This document shows, one piece after another, positions 1-14,792 of a stretch of 64,000 bases of DNA. The notes beneath the pieces are model-generated. The model made no database searches, was not told the origin of the DNA, and worked only from the letters and a program-made list of their open reading frames with translations. Each line of letters starts with the position of its first letter. The first letter of the stretch is position 1. Location of the stretch: assembly GCA_949358305.1 (NCBI GenBank), contig OX442318.1, positions 234,501 through 298,500 of the forward strand, in the 5' to 3' direction. The stretch is from Strigamia acuminata (taxonomy: Eukaryota > Arthropoda > Chilopoda > Geophilomorpha > Linotaeniidae). Both the position numbers and the translations under genes were made by a program.

Positions 1-587
1 AGGAAAGGAAAAGGAAAAAAACCGCGACCGATGTCAATCGCGAAGCAAATTAACCGATTTTCATCGATTTCCACTTTTGCCAAATATAAGTTTGTCTGTG
101 CCCGTATAATAGAAATGTGCCGCAGATTGGAAGAGAATCGAAAAGAGAGGAACATTGTGCAATTGTCGCGTGGGGAGTTTGGCATCCGAGCGTGACACGA
201 GGGTGGTCGCGCCCCGCTCTCCTCTCCTCTCCTCTCACTCCTCCCCAAACATATTTCTTCCATACTTTTTTAATTTTTTCTTTCTCTCTTTCTTTCTTTC
301 TTTCAATTATTGCTTCTCTAAGAAACTGAGCGTAATTAACTGCTTTCTCATTAACACCAGTCCTTAATTAAACGCAACGCTTTTTGCCGTGTCCCTTTCT
401 CAAACATTAAAACTTGCCACTTTTTAGTTCGGGGAAAAAGAAGAAGAAAGAAAAAGAAAAAAGTCTTATTCTTAGCTTAGCGAAATACATTAATTCGCTA
501 CAATTAGTTGGCGGCACAAATAAAATGCTGCGCCCGAGGTCCAACCAACTCTTCTTGCTTCATCTCGCAAACAAAACGCCGGCGCTC

Positions 588-610
588 GCTCTCTCTCTCT
601 CTCTCTCTCT
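588..610. repeat. (CT)n microsatellite
   Basis: About eleven uninterrupted CT dinucleotides. Confidence 0.9.
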
Positions 611-1099
611 ATTCGTATATTGGAGGGCGGATGCGTCGGAGCCGCAGAAACGGCGATAAATTGACCAAAAAGCACTTTAGTCGCATTAGCCAACCTTAAA
701 GCGAAGAAGGGTGGAGTATCGAATCCATATCCACCTCGCGCTCCTCGGGGATTATTAAAACAACTTTTAATAGCCGAATGACGAATGGAAACTCCGAAAA
801 TTCCACCCACAACAACTCATCTTCTTAATTACACTCGAAAAGAAAAGGAAAGACCAAAGAAAGAAAGAATAGAGAAATGCGCGCCGTGCAATGTGCGATA
901 TCGTATTGTTGCGAGGTAAAAAGTGAAAATGGTTGGTTGGCTTTCTGCTGGGAATCGAGGCGGGCAAAATAGAAGGCCGAGCCCTTTGCATTCATTAGCA
1001 ATATTCAGCAACCTCAGACTCTACTTAGGAAATTGCCTCCCAAGGCACACATAGCTCACACTCTGCGCACCACATTCCCACCAATTTTCCACGACTCCG

Positions 1100-1165
1100 A
1101 CGCCCCCCCACCCCCACCCCGCCACCCCCGTCTTCTCTCTCTCTTTCTCTTTCTCTTTCTCTTTC
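1100..1165. repeat. C-rich tract followed by CTTT/CT tract
   Basis: A run of C with single A or G interruptions is followed by a pure pyrimidine CT/CTTT tract. One strand is therefore almost entirely purine, a composition able to form triplex or other non-B structures. Confidence 0.75.
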
Positions 1166-4110
1166 CTCTCATCGTATAATTTAGGTGTTAATGCGAACTC
1201 GGGCTTAATAATCTTTTTCTAGTCGCCAATGAGCGGCTGGGGAGAGAAGCAGCGCCCCCTTTTATCAAAATTGTGAATCATATTTTTTAATTAACCGAGA
1301 GAAATACATAATTTCCCCTCGCGTCTTCCCAGAGGTGATTTTTACCATCAAAAAATAATAAAACGCGACAAAAACCCGCATCAAACGAAAAATTACTCGA
1401 AACCTTACCGTTTTTTACATTTTTCTCTCTCTCCCATATTTCACATTAAGGCGCCATGTTTCCCTTTTCCCTTAATGAAACTGGCGCAAGTATTTATCGA
1501 TTTTGGAATTTCACTGCAAAACAATTCTCCAAAGAGGAAATAAAATCAAACGGAACAAAAATCAAAATATCAAAAACCAAAATGCAAAATCCTCAATTCC
1601 CGCAATCAAAATTAGACAAATCTCACAATCCCAAATCTCAAATCAAATTTCTGTTAAGATGAAATCTAAACGCGAATAATATATCAGTTCCAAATTCAAA
1701 CGTCAGATGTCGCTCACTGTCGACAGCTCGACGCTGACTCGATTCGCCGTCAGAGTACGCCAGCGCGCAGCGAACAGATTTAAAAATGTAAAAAATTAAA
1801 AAATTAAAATAAGTGTGGCGACTTTAGTAGAGTTCATTCAGTGTGCTCGCAGGCCATCGACCAATTTTTAATCGAATAAAAAATTAAGAAAACAAATACT
1901 TACGTACACGAAGAGTTAATGGCGAAGGCTTAAAGGTGCCTCTGCAATAGAAATGCAAACAATTAGTCGTCAACATCAACAATTTTAGTCAACAATTGCG
2001 CTCGCTCAAAAGCGTTTTGTTATTTATACAACTCCAGCGCGCATTATGTAAGCCTAATGCCCGCTCAATTGAAATTTGCCTACACAAAAATGCATCGCAA
2101 AAAGGGATTTGATTCGTCAAATTTTCCAATAAATATTCGGACATTCTTTCTCGCGCACGCTCAACCCTATTTTAGATTTCAAATCGTATCGACCGTTCGG
2201 GCTCGACTAGACTCGCAAACTCCCACCAGTCCGCGCTGCGCAACGGCCGCCGCCATGGAAATAGTCAAATTATCTGTTTTTCAGAATTTTGCAATATATA
2301 TCGAGTTAAGAAATAGATAAAATCAATCGACGTGATAACGTGTTGCCGCTGAAGCGGTCAGACCACAATTTGCATGTATTTAAAAGAAATTGAAAAAATC
2401 TTTGAAATTTCAACTATTTTTCAATTTTTTTTTTACTATTATTAAATTTTTTCTTAAATTTTTGCAAATTTACGGAAATATTTTGAAATTTCTTGAATTT
2501 TTGAAAATGTACGGAAATATTTTGAAAAATCTTGAATTTTTAAAAATTTAAGAAAATATTCTGAAAATTGAAGAATTTTTGAAAATTTACGGAAATATTT
2601 TGAATTTCCGAATATTTCGAACATAATCAAAAACATTTAGATTTCTCTTTTAATTTTAATTTTTTTTAATTTTTTTAAATTTCAAATTGATTTTTCGAAG
2701 CCAAAACTTGATTTTAGAAAATATTTCTGGCTGCTCAGTTTGTGTTGCTCAAACATGTTTGAAATAAATCAGAACGCGCTGCGCTTTCCTTTCCTTCACC
2801 TCTTGCTCCGCCTCGCTATTGAATTGCAGGAAGTTTGCAAAGAGGTGTCTATTGACAGGACAAAACCCTCCTCCGATTGCAATTTGCCACAAATTTCCCG
2901 GTACCGCATCATAAATCATAAATAAACCATCATTCTATTTAGCACCCATTCAAAAGCCCATAATTTCCAATTACAAATTGAATGATTCGCTACAATAAAA
3001 ATTCCTCCATCCATTTCATAATTCAAAAAAAATAAATTATAAACCAACTCGGAAGTTGTTCGCAGCGCAATACCCCGACCAGGCGACCACAAATTCCACA
3101 AACTCGCTTCAACGACTTCCGTCCACCCGCCGCTTCCGAGCGCCGATCCGCTCGTTCCGACGTCAAAACCACCCACTAACCAACCCTCCGAATCTTCGAC
3201 CGACAAAAAAAAACGTCTTACCGCGTACACAACCTCTTAACTAGCTGCCGTGAAAACTCCCGTTCACTCCGCTTACACCGGCCGCCCAAACGTTGACTCC
3301 ATCATTGCGCCCTACCGACATCTGGCGCCACAAATCCCAACCGCGAACCAACGGCGCTCCCAATAAAAACGCACAGCGATACAACTCTCAAATTCGTTTC
3401 CAAATTCCAACAAGAAAATCAAATTTAAGTCGAACGACAAAAAAAAACCATAATTCCAAAGATATAAAAAGTAAACATCTGCCATCGCAACTCGCGCTCA
3501 CCTTCGAAAATGGTCCAAGGACAACAACCGGCAAAACCAATTGAAATTCACGATTCCAGACCAGAAAAAAAGAATAAAAAGAGAGTAAAAAAAAAATAAA
3601 TATGTATGTGCCTAGTCACACCTAACCGACATAAAAGTGCCTGAATAAGGTGCTGGCAATGACAAATTACGCAATAAATGTTCCCCGAATCGATTCTAAT
3701 AATCGTGGGTGCCAAACAAGGGCACACAACACTCACAACCCGCTCCTCACTCAATTTCTTTCTCAACCATCTTTGCCAATTAAGGAATCTCAAACATTTA
3801 AACATTTAACGCCAACTCCTCAAACGTCACTTCCCTTTCTCAGTGAATTAATGAAACAAATGAATGGCAAAAAGAGCGAACTTTGACCCCGAGCGAGACC
3901 AACCTAGGGATCGGGATGATCTATATTTAGATTTGCATTTCCCTTCCCTCGCTGTTGTTTTACAACACGAGCTGTTGTAAACTACAAACTACAAATCCAG
4001 CAGGAGCGATCCGTGCTCTTAATCCCCAAAACTCACAACAAGTTTGTTGTAAATCATTTACCAGTACCAACTCTCGCTCGCTCGACCATATTTGGTTACG
4101 TTTGGTCAGC

Positions 4111-4120
4111 GTGACGTCAC
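4111..4120. promoter_or_regulatory. CRE/ATF palindrome
   Basis: GTGACGTCAC is a perfect palindromic cyclic-AMP response element. Its target gene is unknown because the nearest recognised gene is more than 20 kb away. Confidence 0.35.
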
Positions 4121-4775
4121 GAATTAACGGCCCCCGCTACAAATTGCCACAAACCCTCGCAAATTTTAACTTTTTTACACGAATCCTCGGATGAATTTCA
4201 CAGAGCAAAACATGAATTTAAAGCACAAAATGGAAAATTACATTTTATACAGCACGAAAAGCAAAATTAATATCGGACGTGGGGAGGGGGTTAAAACCAA
4301 CAGCCAGAAACTGTCAATGTCAAGAACGATCGATTTTTTGTTCTACTTTAAGCATCACGTACGCGTCACCCACCTGTATAAACCCGACGAGTCGATCGGT
4401 GATGACCATTCAGTTATAAGTCCATTTTAAAATGTGAATCGTCGTGTATAAAAACGTGGGATATCCCGACACCGAAGCGCGGACACACAATGGATGGCGT
4501 TATGCGCTACGCCGACCTGGTGGCAGCTCGCTCAACCACGCCGCACGAACCGAGTGGATATCTGCAAGAAAAATTGCAGAAAATATTACTGAAATTGAAA
4601 TAATAAATACCATTCATTTCCCCTCTCTCTCTCTCTCGTCTCCTCTAGTCGGATCGAATTTTTCAAACCTTTTTAATCACACGTTGTTTGGAGAAACAAT
4701 CACGGAAGAGGAAATAAATAGTAATAAATGGTTTTCCATCTCCCGTGTCATGCTGTAAATTAATTTATTTGCACC

Positions 4776-4788
4776 CACGTGACGTCAC
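4776..4788. promoter_or_regulatory. Fused E-box and CRE motif
   Basis: CACGTGACGTCAC joins an E-box (CACGTG) to a CRE (TGACGTCA) with overlapping bases. It lies 0.67 kb from the CRE at 4111. Confidence 0.35.
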
Positions 4789-5010
4789 TACTTCTAATCC
4801 CCCGCCTGATTCAGGGTGGAGTTTATAGGACATAAAGCTAATTTCCACCTTCATTTCCAGTAAGCTGACAATTAATGACACTGCTTTCTAACACCAGCAC
4901 GCTGCGATCCGTGATTTAGCGCGTTCACTTTACAAATATCAAAGAAAAATAAGAAAAAAGGAAAAATATGATTCCGGCGCCATTGATCCGATCCGGGGTC
5001 GGGTTCTCTT

Positions 5011-5070
5011 TTCTTTCTTTGCTTCTTTCTTTCTTTCTCTCTTTCTTTCTTATTTTCTTTTCTTTCTCAT
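5011..5070. repeat. TTTC/CTTT pyrimidine tract
   Basis: An almost pure pyrimidine stretch of TTTC and TTCT units. Confidence 0.8.
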
Positions 5071-5682
5071 CCTATTTTCTCGCCTCTTAACAAAATACTA
5101 CCTGGGGGAGATGATCTCTCTTTAAAAATTCATAAATTCACACTACGCATGCGTGCGCCACACGACTTAAATCTGCGGCTCTCATTATCGCACTTGGAAA
5201 TAATTTTCGCCATTAAATATGGTTACACTGCATTAAGCAAAAAAATAAGATAAATTTAAATTTAAAGAAAAATCGAGCTCAGAAAGCAATTATGTTTGAA
5301 ACGCACTCATTCTTGAAGAAAGAAAGAAAGAAAGATAGAAAGAAAAAACACATTTCTACATGTTGTAGGTTGTTTTATACACCCAGTTGCCAGTCCATTG
5401 TAGCTTGTTATCGTCGACTGCAATTTATTCCACTGACTGGCAATTGGCCGCGTTAAGAGATGAAAACAAGAGAATCTACTCTGGCGCTCGCGGATTTGAA
5501 GAAAAGCATCCGAGCGTAGCATTTGTGCAGATATTTCTCTGTTTAACTCGTTTCAAAGACAAAATCGGAGTGAAATACGCTTTTGTTTGCACAACCCTCG
5601 CGAGGATTTGCCCGACTGATAATTTTTCCAGTATTTTGCTTAGGAATTGTCGTCGCGCAAACACGAACGGAGAAATGCGCCA

Positions 5683-5730
5683 ATATATTATATTATATTA
5701 TATTATATTATATTATATTATATTATATAA
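5683..5730. repeat. Pentanucleotide (TATTA)n array
   Basis: About nine near-perfect copies of a 5-bp unit. Confidence 0.9.
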
Positions 5731-6615
5731 CCGCCACTTCTTTCTCCTTTCTATTCCTTTCCTTTCCTCGGGTGTAAATACGCGTGCCCAAGGTGATGGT
5801 GCACTTAACCATATCAGTCGATTGGGAGCAGGTGCAATACTCAAATGAGATGCAAATACGATCCGATCCGAGTAGTTTCCAACTCCGAGGTTGCCAACAA
5901 ACTCTCCCGCTCCACTCTCAGTCTCGGACCTTGCCATTGGCGATTCGACAAAAATATATGCAACAAAACCAGAATGCGCATTCGGCTTTAATTGCAATTT
6001 GCTCACAACCCCGCAACGCAACCTAACCCGCGCGCAGCAACGCCAACATTTATCCTATTATTTATTTAAAATTTCTCCCGGTAATAAGAACGTGTAAAAA
6101 CACATTTGGCGGGCTAAGTGCAACATCAAGCCACAAAAATACTAATTTCCGCGCGCGCACAACGCGGCCCACCGAAATCACATTAAAAACAAAAATTTGC
6201 GAGCCCATCAACTTGATACAATACGCTGCACTCGCTCGCAGCGTCCAGGATTGATAAATGATAAGAACAGAAACAAAGCGAATTGCAATCTCGTCTCTCG
6301 CTCGTCCCATCTTGTCTCTCTCTGATCCGAATGCATCTGGCACCGCCGTGCACCGCCATGCACCGCTTCGCGTCGCGTCGAGTCGAGATCGAGAAAGACA
6401 AAAGTGCATCTTTCACACCCTCTTCTACACTCGTGCATTTTATGTCTCTCTAATCAGCTTTTGCTATTCAAACAAGAAAAATGTCTTGCCCATGCATGTC
6501 AGTGATTGCACGCAGCTGTCTGGCATGAATATAAAACACATTTGAATAAATCAATGCGGACCAGGGTCACGCGCGCAATTATTGGAGAAACAAAACACGA
6601 GTTAGCGCGTTAGAC

Positions 6616-6641
6616 CCTTCCTTTCCTTTCCTTTCCTTTCA
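6616..6641. repeat. Pentanucleotide (CCTTT)n
   Basis: Five tandem copies of CCTTT or its permutation. Confidence 0.8.
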
Positions 6642-9017
6642 TTCCTTCTCAACAAGAAAGATGGTCGCTGGAAATTGGTCTAAGTCGCCGGTACCATCCA
6701 TCAAAAAGATGGACACGCTCGAAAAAAACCAACAGTTGTAACAAGGTCTTAAGTGGAAAAAGAAATTTCGGCCCCAAAAAATAGAAAAACGAGCGAGCGA
6801 TGGCATTTGGGGCTAAATGCCACTCGCAACTAATAATTTCATTAGACGAAATTTCTTGATTTTTTCTTCCGATCGAGCATTGGCCAACTCATTTCGTGAC
6901 TTAATTTTGCAAATAACAAAATGGCCCATTTTGTCGTGTGTGGCGGCGCATGTCACCGCTAATATTTCCATGCTCCATTTATTAATGGAATAATAAAAAG
7001 AAACAAACAACAAACAAAAGAAAATCAATACTCATATACTGTCTGTCACTCGTTCCATATAGATCTAATCAAATTATGACCCTTCCTTCAATTTGCATTT
7101 TTATCATCTTAAATATAAAACACAAAAGTTGCAATCTCCTCTCGTCTTAATACGACCATAGATTCGGGATGCGCAGCTCCGCTAATGCGATAACTTTCTC
7201 TCGCTCTCACTCAAACCGCATTGGCACTCATCCATACCTAAAGAAATGGGAAAAAATGGCTAAAATGCACACAAATGTACATACACACACACACACACAT
7301 CGCACATACCAATAGGAGAAAACGTTCGCATTTACTTTACACCTGTACAGAATACAGATCGATCGATTTTTCCATAAACCTAGCCCGCTTTTATTCTAAG
7401 TAATTGAATTCAAACTATTCGTTTTAGTATATTATTCGAAAATTTCTGCCTAAACATGCAAAACCGTTTGACAATGCATTCCATTGTCTCGCTCACTCTT
7501 CTATCTCTTCTGCATGCTTGAGCCTTTCTGTTCGGATCGGTCTGCACGAGGCGCAAGAATTCCCTTTCGGTGAAGAATGCTAATTGTACGAAAAAAGAAG
7601 AGAAAAAAAAACTCTCTCTGTCAGCTTTTCATCTTTTTTTCTAAACATAAACAATGAGTTTGCAACTTTGGCCTTGACGTGTGGTCAACTGAAATTAAAA
7701 GGAATTTTTTTCCCGCTTGTTGTTTCCTTTAAGCCTAAATCGATTTGGAGCAGCCGCCATAACTCTGACCTTCCATCAAGAGCAAAATCTAGCATAACTG
7801 CTCACATAATTCCTCGTCATCATCCATATATCTGGCGAGACACACACCCACAATAAAAATGGCTGCCATCCAACATCTCAACATCAACACCCAGCACTCG
7901 GAATCTCGGATGAATGGTAACATTTTCAACTCGAATGAAACACGGCTCACCGTAAACAACCTGGCAGCTGACAGATAATATTCCAACCAATGTGCTCACA
8001 TTCTGCATCTACCTTAAATCCTAACAAGTTGCTGTCACTTGACAAAAAAGAAAAACAATAAATCACAACTCAACTCTCATGCGATGAGACAAAGAAAAGA
8101 AAAGAAAAGGAAGAAAGAAAAAACTCAAAGTTCATAAAAATTCCCCAATGTCGACAACAAATAAAAAATAAATGCTTTCTGTACAAGTATAGTAGATATT
8201 GATGAAGAACTGACCAGAGAAAAGAAATAACTTGAGCAATCTCAAATACCACAAACATCCGATTTATTGGCATTTACTCGCGAAATTCCAATGTTATTGA
8301 CAAATTGTAGACGGTATATAATAACATATATAGAAATTTCTGAATTGTTTTCTTCCTTTTTCCGTAATGACCATTAAGGATGAGGAGCGTATCAGTCGGT
8401 GATTTACGATCTCCATCTCGAAATCAGCACGATGCATTTCGTCGTCAAGTGGTTGCTCATGATCATTGCCCCGACAACCATCAAACGTATATACAGTATA
8501 TACCGTAAAATAAAAGCTGTTTTACTGCCCGAACAGAGTTATATGGTATATCAATCATTTCATTAGTCGTTGAAAAATGCGTACAAGTTGGTTGGTCATC
8601 CGAAAGAAGTCCTTACACTCCCTGATCTGATTAGCAAAGGCTCGAAAAGTGGAAGGAAAAAGATGATGCAATCAAATTGGAGGAAAACATGCGGATACTA
8701 CCGAGCGCATTGGCAAACGGCAAACGGCAAACGGCAAATGGCAATGCTAAGTTTAGTGGGCGCGCGCGACGTCCATGAAATTACCTGAACCAAAGAAGGA
8801 GGGAAAAATGGAGAAAATTCACTTAGGACCGAGTCGGCGCTCATTGGTTCAGACGTGATTGCTCGATATATCACGAGTCGGGCAATGAGAGGATGCCGAG
8901 TGTCCCCAACTGTCAACAGGCGTCGCTAATGCATTTTACATGTGCTCTTAGTGGAACTAATCCACTATGCTTTTCCTTTTTTGCACTACAAACGATGTGG
9001 AGGAGAAACGTCAATGT

Positions 9018-9060
9018 CATTCACCGGTTTCACCGGTTTCACTGGTTTCACTGGTTTCGG
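9018..9060. repeat. 9-bp minisatellite
   Basis: Four to five copies of a 9-bp unit of the form ACYGGTTTC. Because 9 bp is a multiple of three, the array stays open on both strands and produces spurious reading frames there. Confidence 0.8.
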
Positions 9061-12000
9061 CACGGTGTTGAGTTCTGCCTTCCTTCTCCTCTTATCCAAA
9101 GGGAAGGAAAGGAAAGGAAAGGAAGTAAGCGAAGAGTCGATTCCTCGAGGGATGCTCCTAGCCTCCCACAAGGAGGCCACTTTTCCACTCGAGACTTTTC
9201 CGACACTGCAACCCTTCCACGTTGGCGTGCCCTCTCCTCTCCTCTCCTCTCCGCTCCTCTCTCCTCTTCTCTCTTCTTTCCCAACGGGATCAGGAAATGA
9301 CTCAAAGTGGCTCTGTGCTGCAGTGCTAACCGCACAAACCACTCACTTCTAATAAAAAAAACTGGCTGCAACTCATGATTACAATTAATGACTGCGAGTT
9401 ACATTAGCGACAAGAAAAACAAGGCAAAAACGGGGCGACAATTAATGCCGACTGGTTTGTCGTAATGAGAAAAGTTAAGTTAGTCCTCACTCTCATTCCC
9501 TTTCTTTCTCTCTTTCTCTCACACATTGCACCTTCAACTCCCAATTAGGTGATGTCAAGCCGCAACATCCCTCGAGCATCGAGTGGTGCCACTTCATCTA
9601 AGGTGTGCGCCGTGTCGAGGGAAATTTGTAATTAAGACCTATTCCTAGTTAGATATTCAAATTGGACAACTAACCAAACCACTCCGGGCCACTGCATTCA
9701 CCAATTGGTTCGCTTTTACAATTTACACTTAAAACACGTTGCAAAACTCGAGCGGTGCAAATATCTCATTTTCATCTTAATTGATGACAATCGGTGTAAA
9801 ATGGAAAAGAACACCTTTTATTTAAGTGCGCATCTGTTGAGGAGTTATATTAAAAACGTTTTGAGAAAAAGAAAAAAAAAGAAAAAATGCAAACCATTTT
9901 CTTTGTCAAATCATCTCCGCGCTCTTTATTTTAATTAAAAACTGACAAATTCGAGTCCCACGACCACAAACTAATTGGCTGCTGCCAAGACTCTTCAATC
10001 ACGCCTTTAAGTTCTGCCTCTTTAGAAATTGTGTGTCCCTAGAAAATTTATTCTACCAAGAGAAAAAGATAAGATATCTAGGGGACAGATTGTTCCTTCT
10101 TTATATTCCCAGCGAGGTATCTGGTGGAAAAAAACGTACAAAGTACATGTCACTTATCAAAAGACATCGGCACAATCTCCATCTCCATCTCAATGTCATC
10201 GTCATTGCCATTGCCCGCACAATTGGTGTATTTCATCTCATCCGCACACATAATTCGCTTCTGATGCTACATATTCATATTCATATTTGCAGATTTCTCC
10301 ATTTAATCCATTCATTTCCATCGCACGTTCCACGCTCGAGATTTAAAAAGTGTTTTTATTTTATTCATTTCGCTCGCTTTTCTTTCACATTTAATTCCCT
10401 CACATTAATTAAAGAGCAGTTGCAAGCAAATATAATCCTTTAAGATGATTAAACACAACAAGTCGACTCAAACTAGTTCAATTTGAACGCATGAGAAATT
10501 ACTAACTGCACCACTACATCTTTTTTAAAGATGCTCGCAACGCGAGAAAATTTAAATCCCAACAAACGTGAGGAGAAGAAAAAGAATTTCCTTTGCAGCG
10601 CTCATTAAATATAGTGCCATCTGACAATTTCGCTGCAAATGATGACAAATGAACAAAAATGGCCGACTGCCGTCTCGTGTCGCGCTGAATACCAATGAGT
10701 CGTCCAAATCTTTATTTTTATATTGCCACTCCATATCTATAGCCAGCAAAATAGATATCCTCGCCATCCGTGCAGCAACAAAAGAAATAACACCCCCGCA
10801 GATTCATTTAATGCGTCTTTCTTCAGAATCTTCACGGCCGTAATTAAAACAAATGATTTCTCGAGCAAGGCTAAGATCAACTCGTAATTCTTGAAAAGCA
10901 AAGACAGCAAACATTAATTACCTAGACGATATGGCCAATATAGCGAGCAAACAAATTCAAACAAACACTAAATGTCGTAACAATTAAATTGCCGCAAACC
11001 GGAGAAATTATTCCAAATTACAGAGGAGAGCTGAGCAAAAAGTACAAGTATTTTTCCTAAACTATTTGCCGATGAAAACATGTCTGCAACTGCATTGCAG
11101 TGGCAATCATCTCTTCGAACAAGTTAATCCCGATCCAGCCGAGCAAAACCTTAAATAATCGGACGTACAAGTACGTTCACCTTCGCAATTTCAACATGTA
11201 TTTAACTTATATTATATACAATATTTTGTCTTTTTTAGTATGCCGAGGGAGAGCGAGAAGCCAATTTCCAACGAGCACGACAGAACAGAACAGAAGCGAA
11301 AGAGAAGGAAGGCGAGCGAAATTCATCGTGTAACAAGTATTAGTACTCGACCGACGTACGCTGAATTCTTAAGCTAAGAGAAAGAAAATGAGAGCTGGGC
11401 AACGCCATGCAACGCCATGCAACTGTCAGTTGATCATCAATTTAAAATTAAATCAACTCCATTCAACACTGTCGTAAAACTAACTTGTACGTCACACACA
11501 GCACTGAATAGTTCAAACGACAGTTAAAGAAGTGGAAAGGAAACGCGCGTTCGATTCAATAGTTTGCAAGTGTGCCTAAAGAGGTGAATAATTGATGGTT
11601 CCGTCCATAAAAGAGCATTCAGTCAACTGCCTTATCGATGTTTGTAAGAAATTGGTGTCAAAGTAATCACTTATCCGCCGCTCACGCTTGACACAAATTA
11701 TTGTCAACGAGACAGAAACAGAAAGAGAAACACAAGTAATACCGGTAATGTGATTATTTTGCAAGCATGCAGTACAAGTCGAAGTCGTTGCAATTCAATA
11801 GCACACATACACACATGAGGAGACCGCACGCTAAGGTACGCTTTAAAGAAGGAGAAATCATCTTTTTATTTCAATATTTACGAGAGGTGCATAAAAAAGT
11901 CGTAATTTTTGGCACCGAGGTAATGGCATAACAAACAAGCAGAATGACGGCGGCGGTGGCGGCTGCAGTTAAGCAATTGGCAATTTGAATAAGAGACAGG

Positions 12001-12206
12001 CAAACGATTGCGAGTGTATAATATTCGAGTAAAACGCTAGGGTATAATGCTCAGGTAAATTGTGTAAGGAGTTAAATGAGACGAGCGAACAGAGAAAATA
12101 AAGAGGCGAGATTAAAATCTTTTAAGCTTGCAAATGCAGTGTGGCTGTAAATGTGCACGTAATGTGAATCAGGTTTAAAGGATTGTAATAAACAGAGGGT
12201 ACAGGT

Positions 12207-12270
12207 ACACGAGCGCCACAGCAGAGCGCCACAGCAGAGCACCAGAGCAGAGCAGCAGAGCAGAGCAGCT
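12207..12270. repeat. Short CAG/AGAGC-rich tandem repeat
   Basis: Imperfect repeats built on GCCACAGCAGAGC and shorter AGAGCAGC units. Confidence 0.7.
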
Positions 12271-12663
12271 TGCCAAACTTATCTAACGCAAACCTCTCTC
12301 TCCTCTTCTTTTTTTTGCCAACTCTGAAAATTAGGTCAAAACACAACAACTTTCCCATTTTCATTTCCTTCTTTCTTTCTTCCTTTCTTTCACACACCAA
12401 ACCGTGCACGTTCCGTAATGGCGGTTGGCAGTTCATTTGTCCGAGAAAGCTGGGATCGTTGCCCTTGGCAACAAGCACGTGAACGGCAAAAGCAATCAAT
12501 AAGTTGCGAAGAGAAACGAAGAATGGAAAAAGAGCCGAGCACAAATGATGGAGGAGAGAAGCTTAGAGCTATGTATTCTCATTGGCGTGTCCGGTGCAAC
12601 AAACGTACGTCCAGTGCCAACACGCCGGTCGAGTACGCTCGTGCAAACAAGCCGACGGTGGAA

Positions 12664-12729
12664 AAGAAAATTGAAAATTGAAAATTGAAAATTGAAAATT
12701 GAAAATTGAAAATTGAAAATTGAAAATTC
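12664..12729. repeat. 7-bp tandem repeat (GAAAATT)n
   Basis: About nine perfect head-to-tail copies of a 7-bp unit. Confidence 0.9.
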
Positions 12730-12807
12730 TGTCACACAAACATCCGAAAAAGATTCAGTCGGGTAAACATTCTTTTGTTTCTTCCCTTCATAATAAGTCC
12801 TACTCTA

Positions 12808-12840
12808 CCTCACCTCACCTCACCTCGCCTCGCCTCACAT
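12808..12840. repeat. Pentanucleotide (CTCAC/CTCGC)n
   Basis: Six to seven copies of a 5-bp unit with an A/G variant position. Confidence 0.85.
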
Positions 12841-14792
12841 CACTCGACGAACATCCGAACATCCTTTATTGACTTCCTTTAGAAACATCAATAAAACAGA
12901 CATCAGCATTTGAATGAGGAAAAAAAGAAAGACCAAATTCTTCCCTCGTGCTCGTAATGGACTAATCAATCAAACTGACAAAAACCAGCAAACTTATACT
13001 GCGGGTCAACTTAGAATAAAATCATTTCTTAGGAATTGCAGTTTGTGCAACAAATCTCGCCATTCAAATCGCTTCAATCTGTTGCAATCAATACTAAGTG
13101 TAATGCGAATATAAAAATTTAATTTCGGAGTAACATTAATGATTAATTTTTTATGACACGAGCAGAAGCCAAATGTGCGCGTGACACACAAAAGAGAAAG
13201 GAAAAAAAAGGAAAAAAAAAAAAAAGGCGCTTGCTGCTTTCTATCTTCCTTCATTTTATCATCATCATGATGATCGTGTTCGCTATGTGTAAACCTGCAA
13301 TCAGTGTGGGTGGTGCACAAACCCCGGCTTAAACTGCATGGGTGGGAAACGAGGGAGGAGCAGAGCAGGTGATGCAATTTGCTAGATACAATATCAAGCA
13401 TTAATTGCATCAACTCATGCCAAGTCATTTGATAAACGCCTTATCAAATGCTACTTTTTTGTCCTCTCATTTTTTTCTCTTCTCTTCATATTCTCATTTC
13501 CTTTTTCAAATATTTATTCCACAAATCCACACAACTCAAACAAAAGCTTTTTTTCTTTTTTTCTTTCTTTCTTTCCTTCTCGCCGTCAACAAACTATTTG
13601 TAATTGGAAACCCACTGCTATTTCCCACTCAACTCACCAGGTGGCTGTGTCAACATGGCGGCCGGAAGTCATTAGCTGCAAACACCTAAATAACAGTCGG
13701 AAATAAAAGTGTCAATCCAAGAAAGACAAAAGCAGCTGATGAACCGCAGTTGTTGCCTCGTTGCCACGGCGACGCGCAAATATGTTGTCCGTGATGGATG
13801 GACCGACGAAGTACGAAGGGAAGGACGAAGGACGAAGCGAGTCGCAACGTCATTAGCAAATGTAGGCCATGCGCGCCAGGTGGCGAGCAACAACAACAAT
13901 AACTAACTTGTAAATGCAATAATTCAATATTCAAACAAATAAACGGTTCATCTTCAATTCTTCATCCAGATTCCACGCGCTCATTTCTCATTTGTCCCAT
14001 GACATCGAAAGATATTATACATGTTGTTGTTCTTATTCTACTTATTGTCAGTGCATGTCCGCAAGCTCTTCCTTCTATCCTTCTATTCACATTTCTCGTT
14101 CGTTTCTGGCTTTAAAAAGCGGCAAAGCGAAAAGACTTTTTAACGCATCACCTATTACACATTTAAGGCAAATAAGTCGCAAAAAAGTGAGTGAGAAGCG
14201 ACTCGTAGTGGAAATTCTTTCACTTGGCTGCTCTTCTTTCTTTCTTACTTGTGTCAGCCATCTTGTTTCGCTTCTTTCTGCGTTCAAATTATTGCTCTTT
14301 GGGAAAAAATTGTTAGCAATTAATAAAAAGAAAAGAAAAGAAAGGAAGATGGAGTGACAAAATGAAACCACGCCCTTCGAATTTGGTAAAATTCCAAATT
14401 TGCAGCGCATGCGAGTCGAGATAGCGGATTAAAAGCAAGTTTTGCTTGTTCAAGCCGCCGACGAATGAAATTAAAAGACTGCAACTCGATACGTCCGTTT
14501 AGGCAACAAAGTAAAAGCCAAACCACAACGGTTGCTCCGCTATTTATTGGCCGAGAGCAGCGGAGTGGAAACAACAAACGCTATCAGCATCAGCGCCATG
14601 TTCCTCAATGTTCCTCGCTGAAAACTAGTCTGAATGATGACATCACCAACAATAACAATAAATAAATAAAATAAATAAATAACTGGCCAAGTGTGTGTTA
14701 ATTAATAGGAATCCTTAATCCTTTGTCCTTTGCAATAAGCGAGATTTGTAAACACGCGCACTATTACTATTCGTTAGGCCTGACTGCTGCTG

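Noticed and set aside
8893-9371. Overlapping open frames on both strands around 9.0-9.3 kb
   Set aside because: They are produced by a 9-bp minisatellite and CTCTC-type repeats that lack stop codons in several frames.
13760-13773. GTTGCCACGGCGAC as a further X-box
   Set aside because: The right arm deviates at several positions and there is no promoter context.
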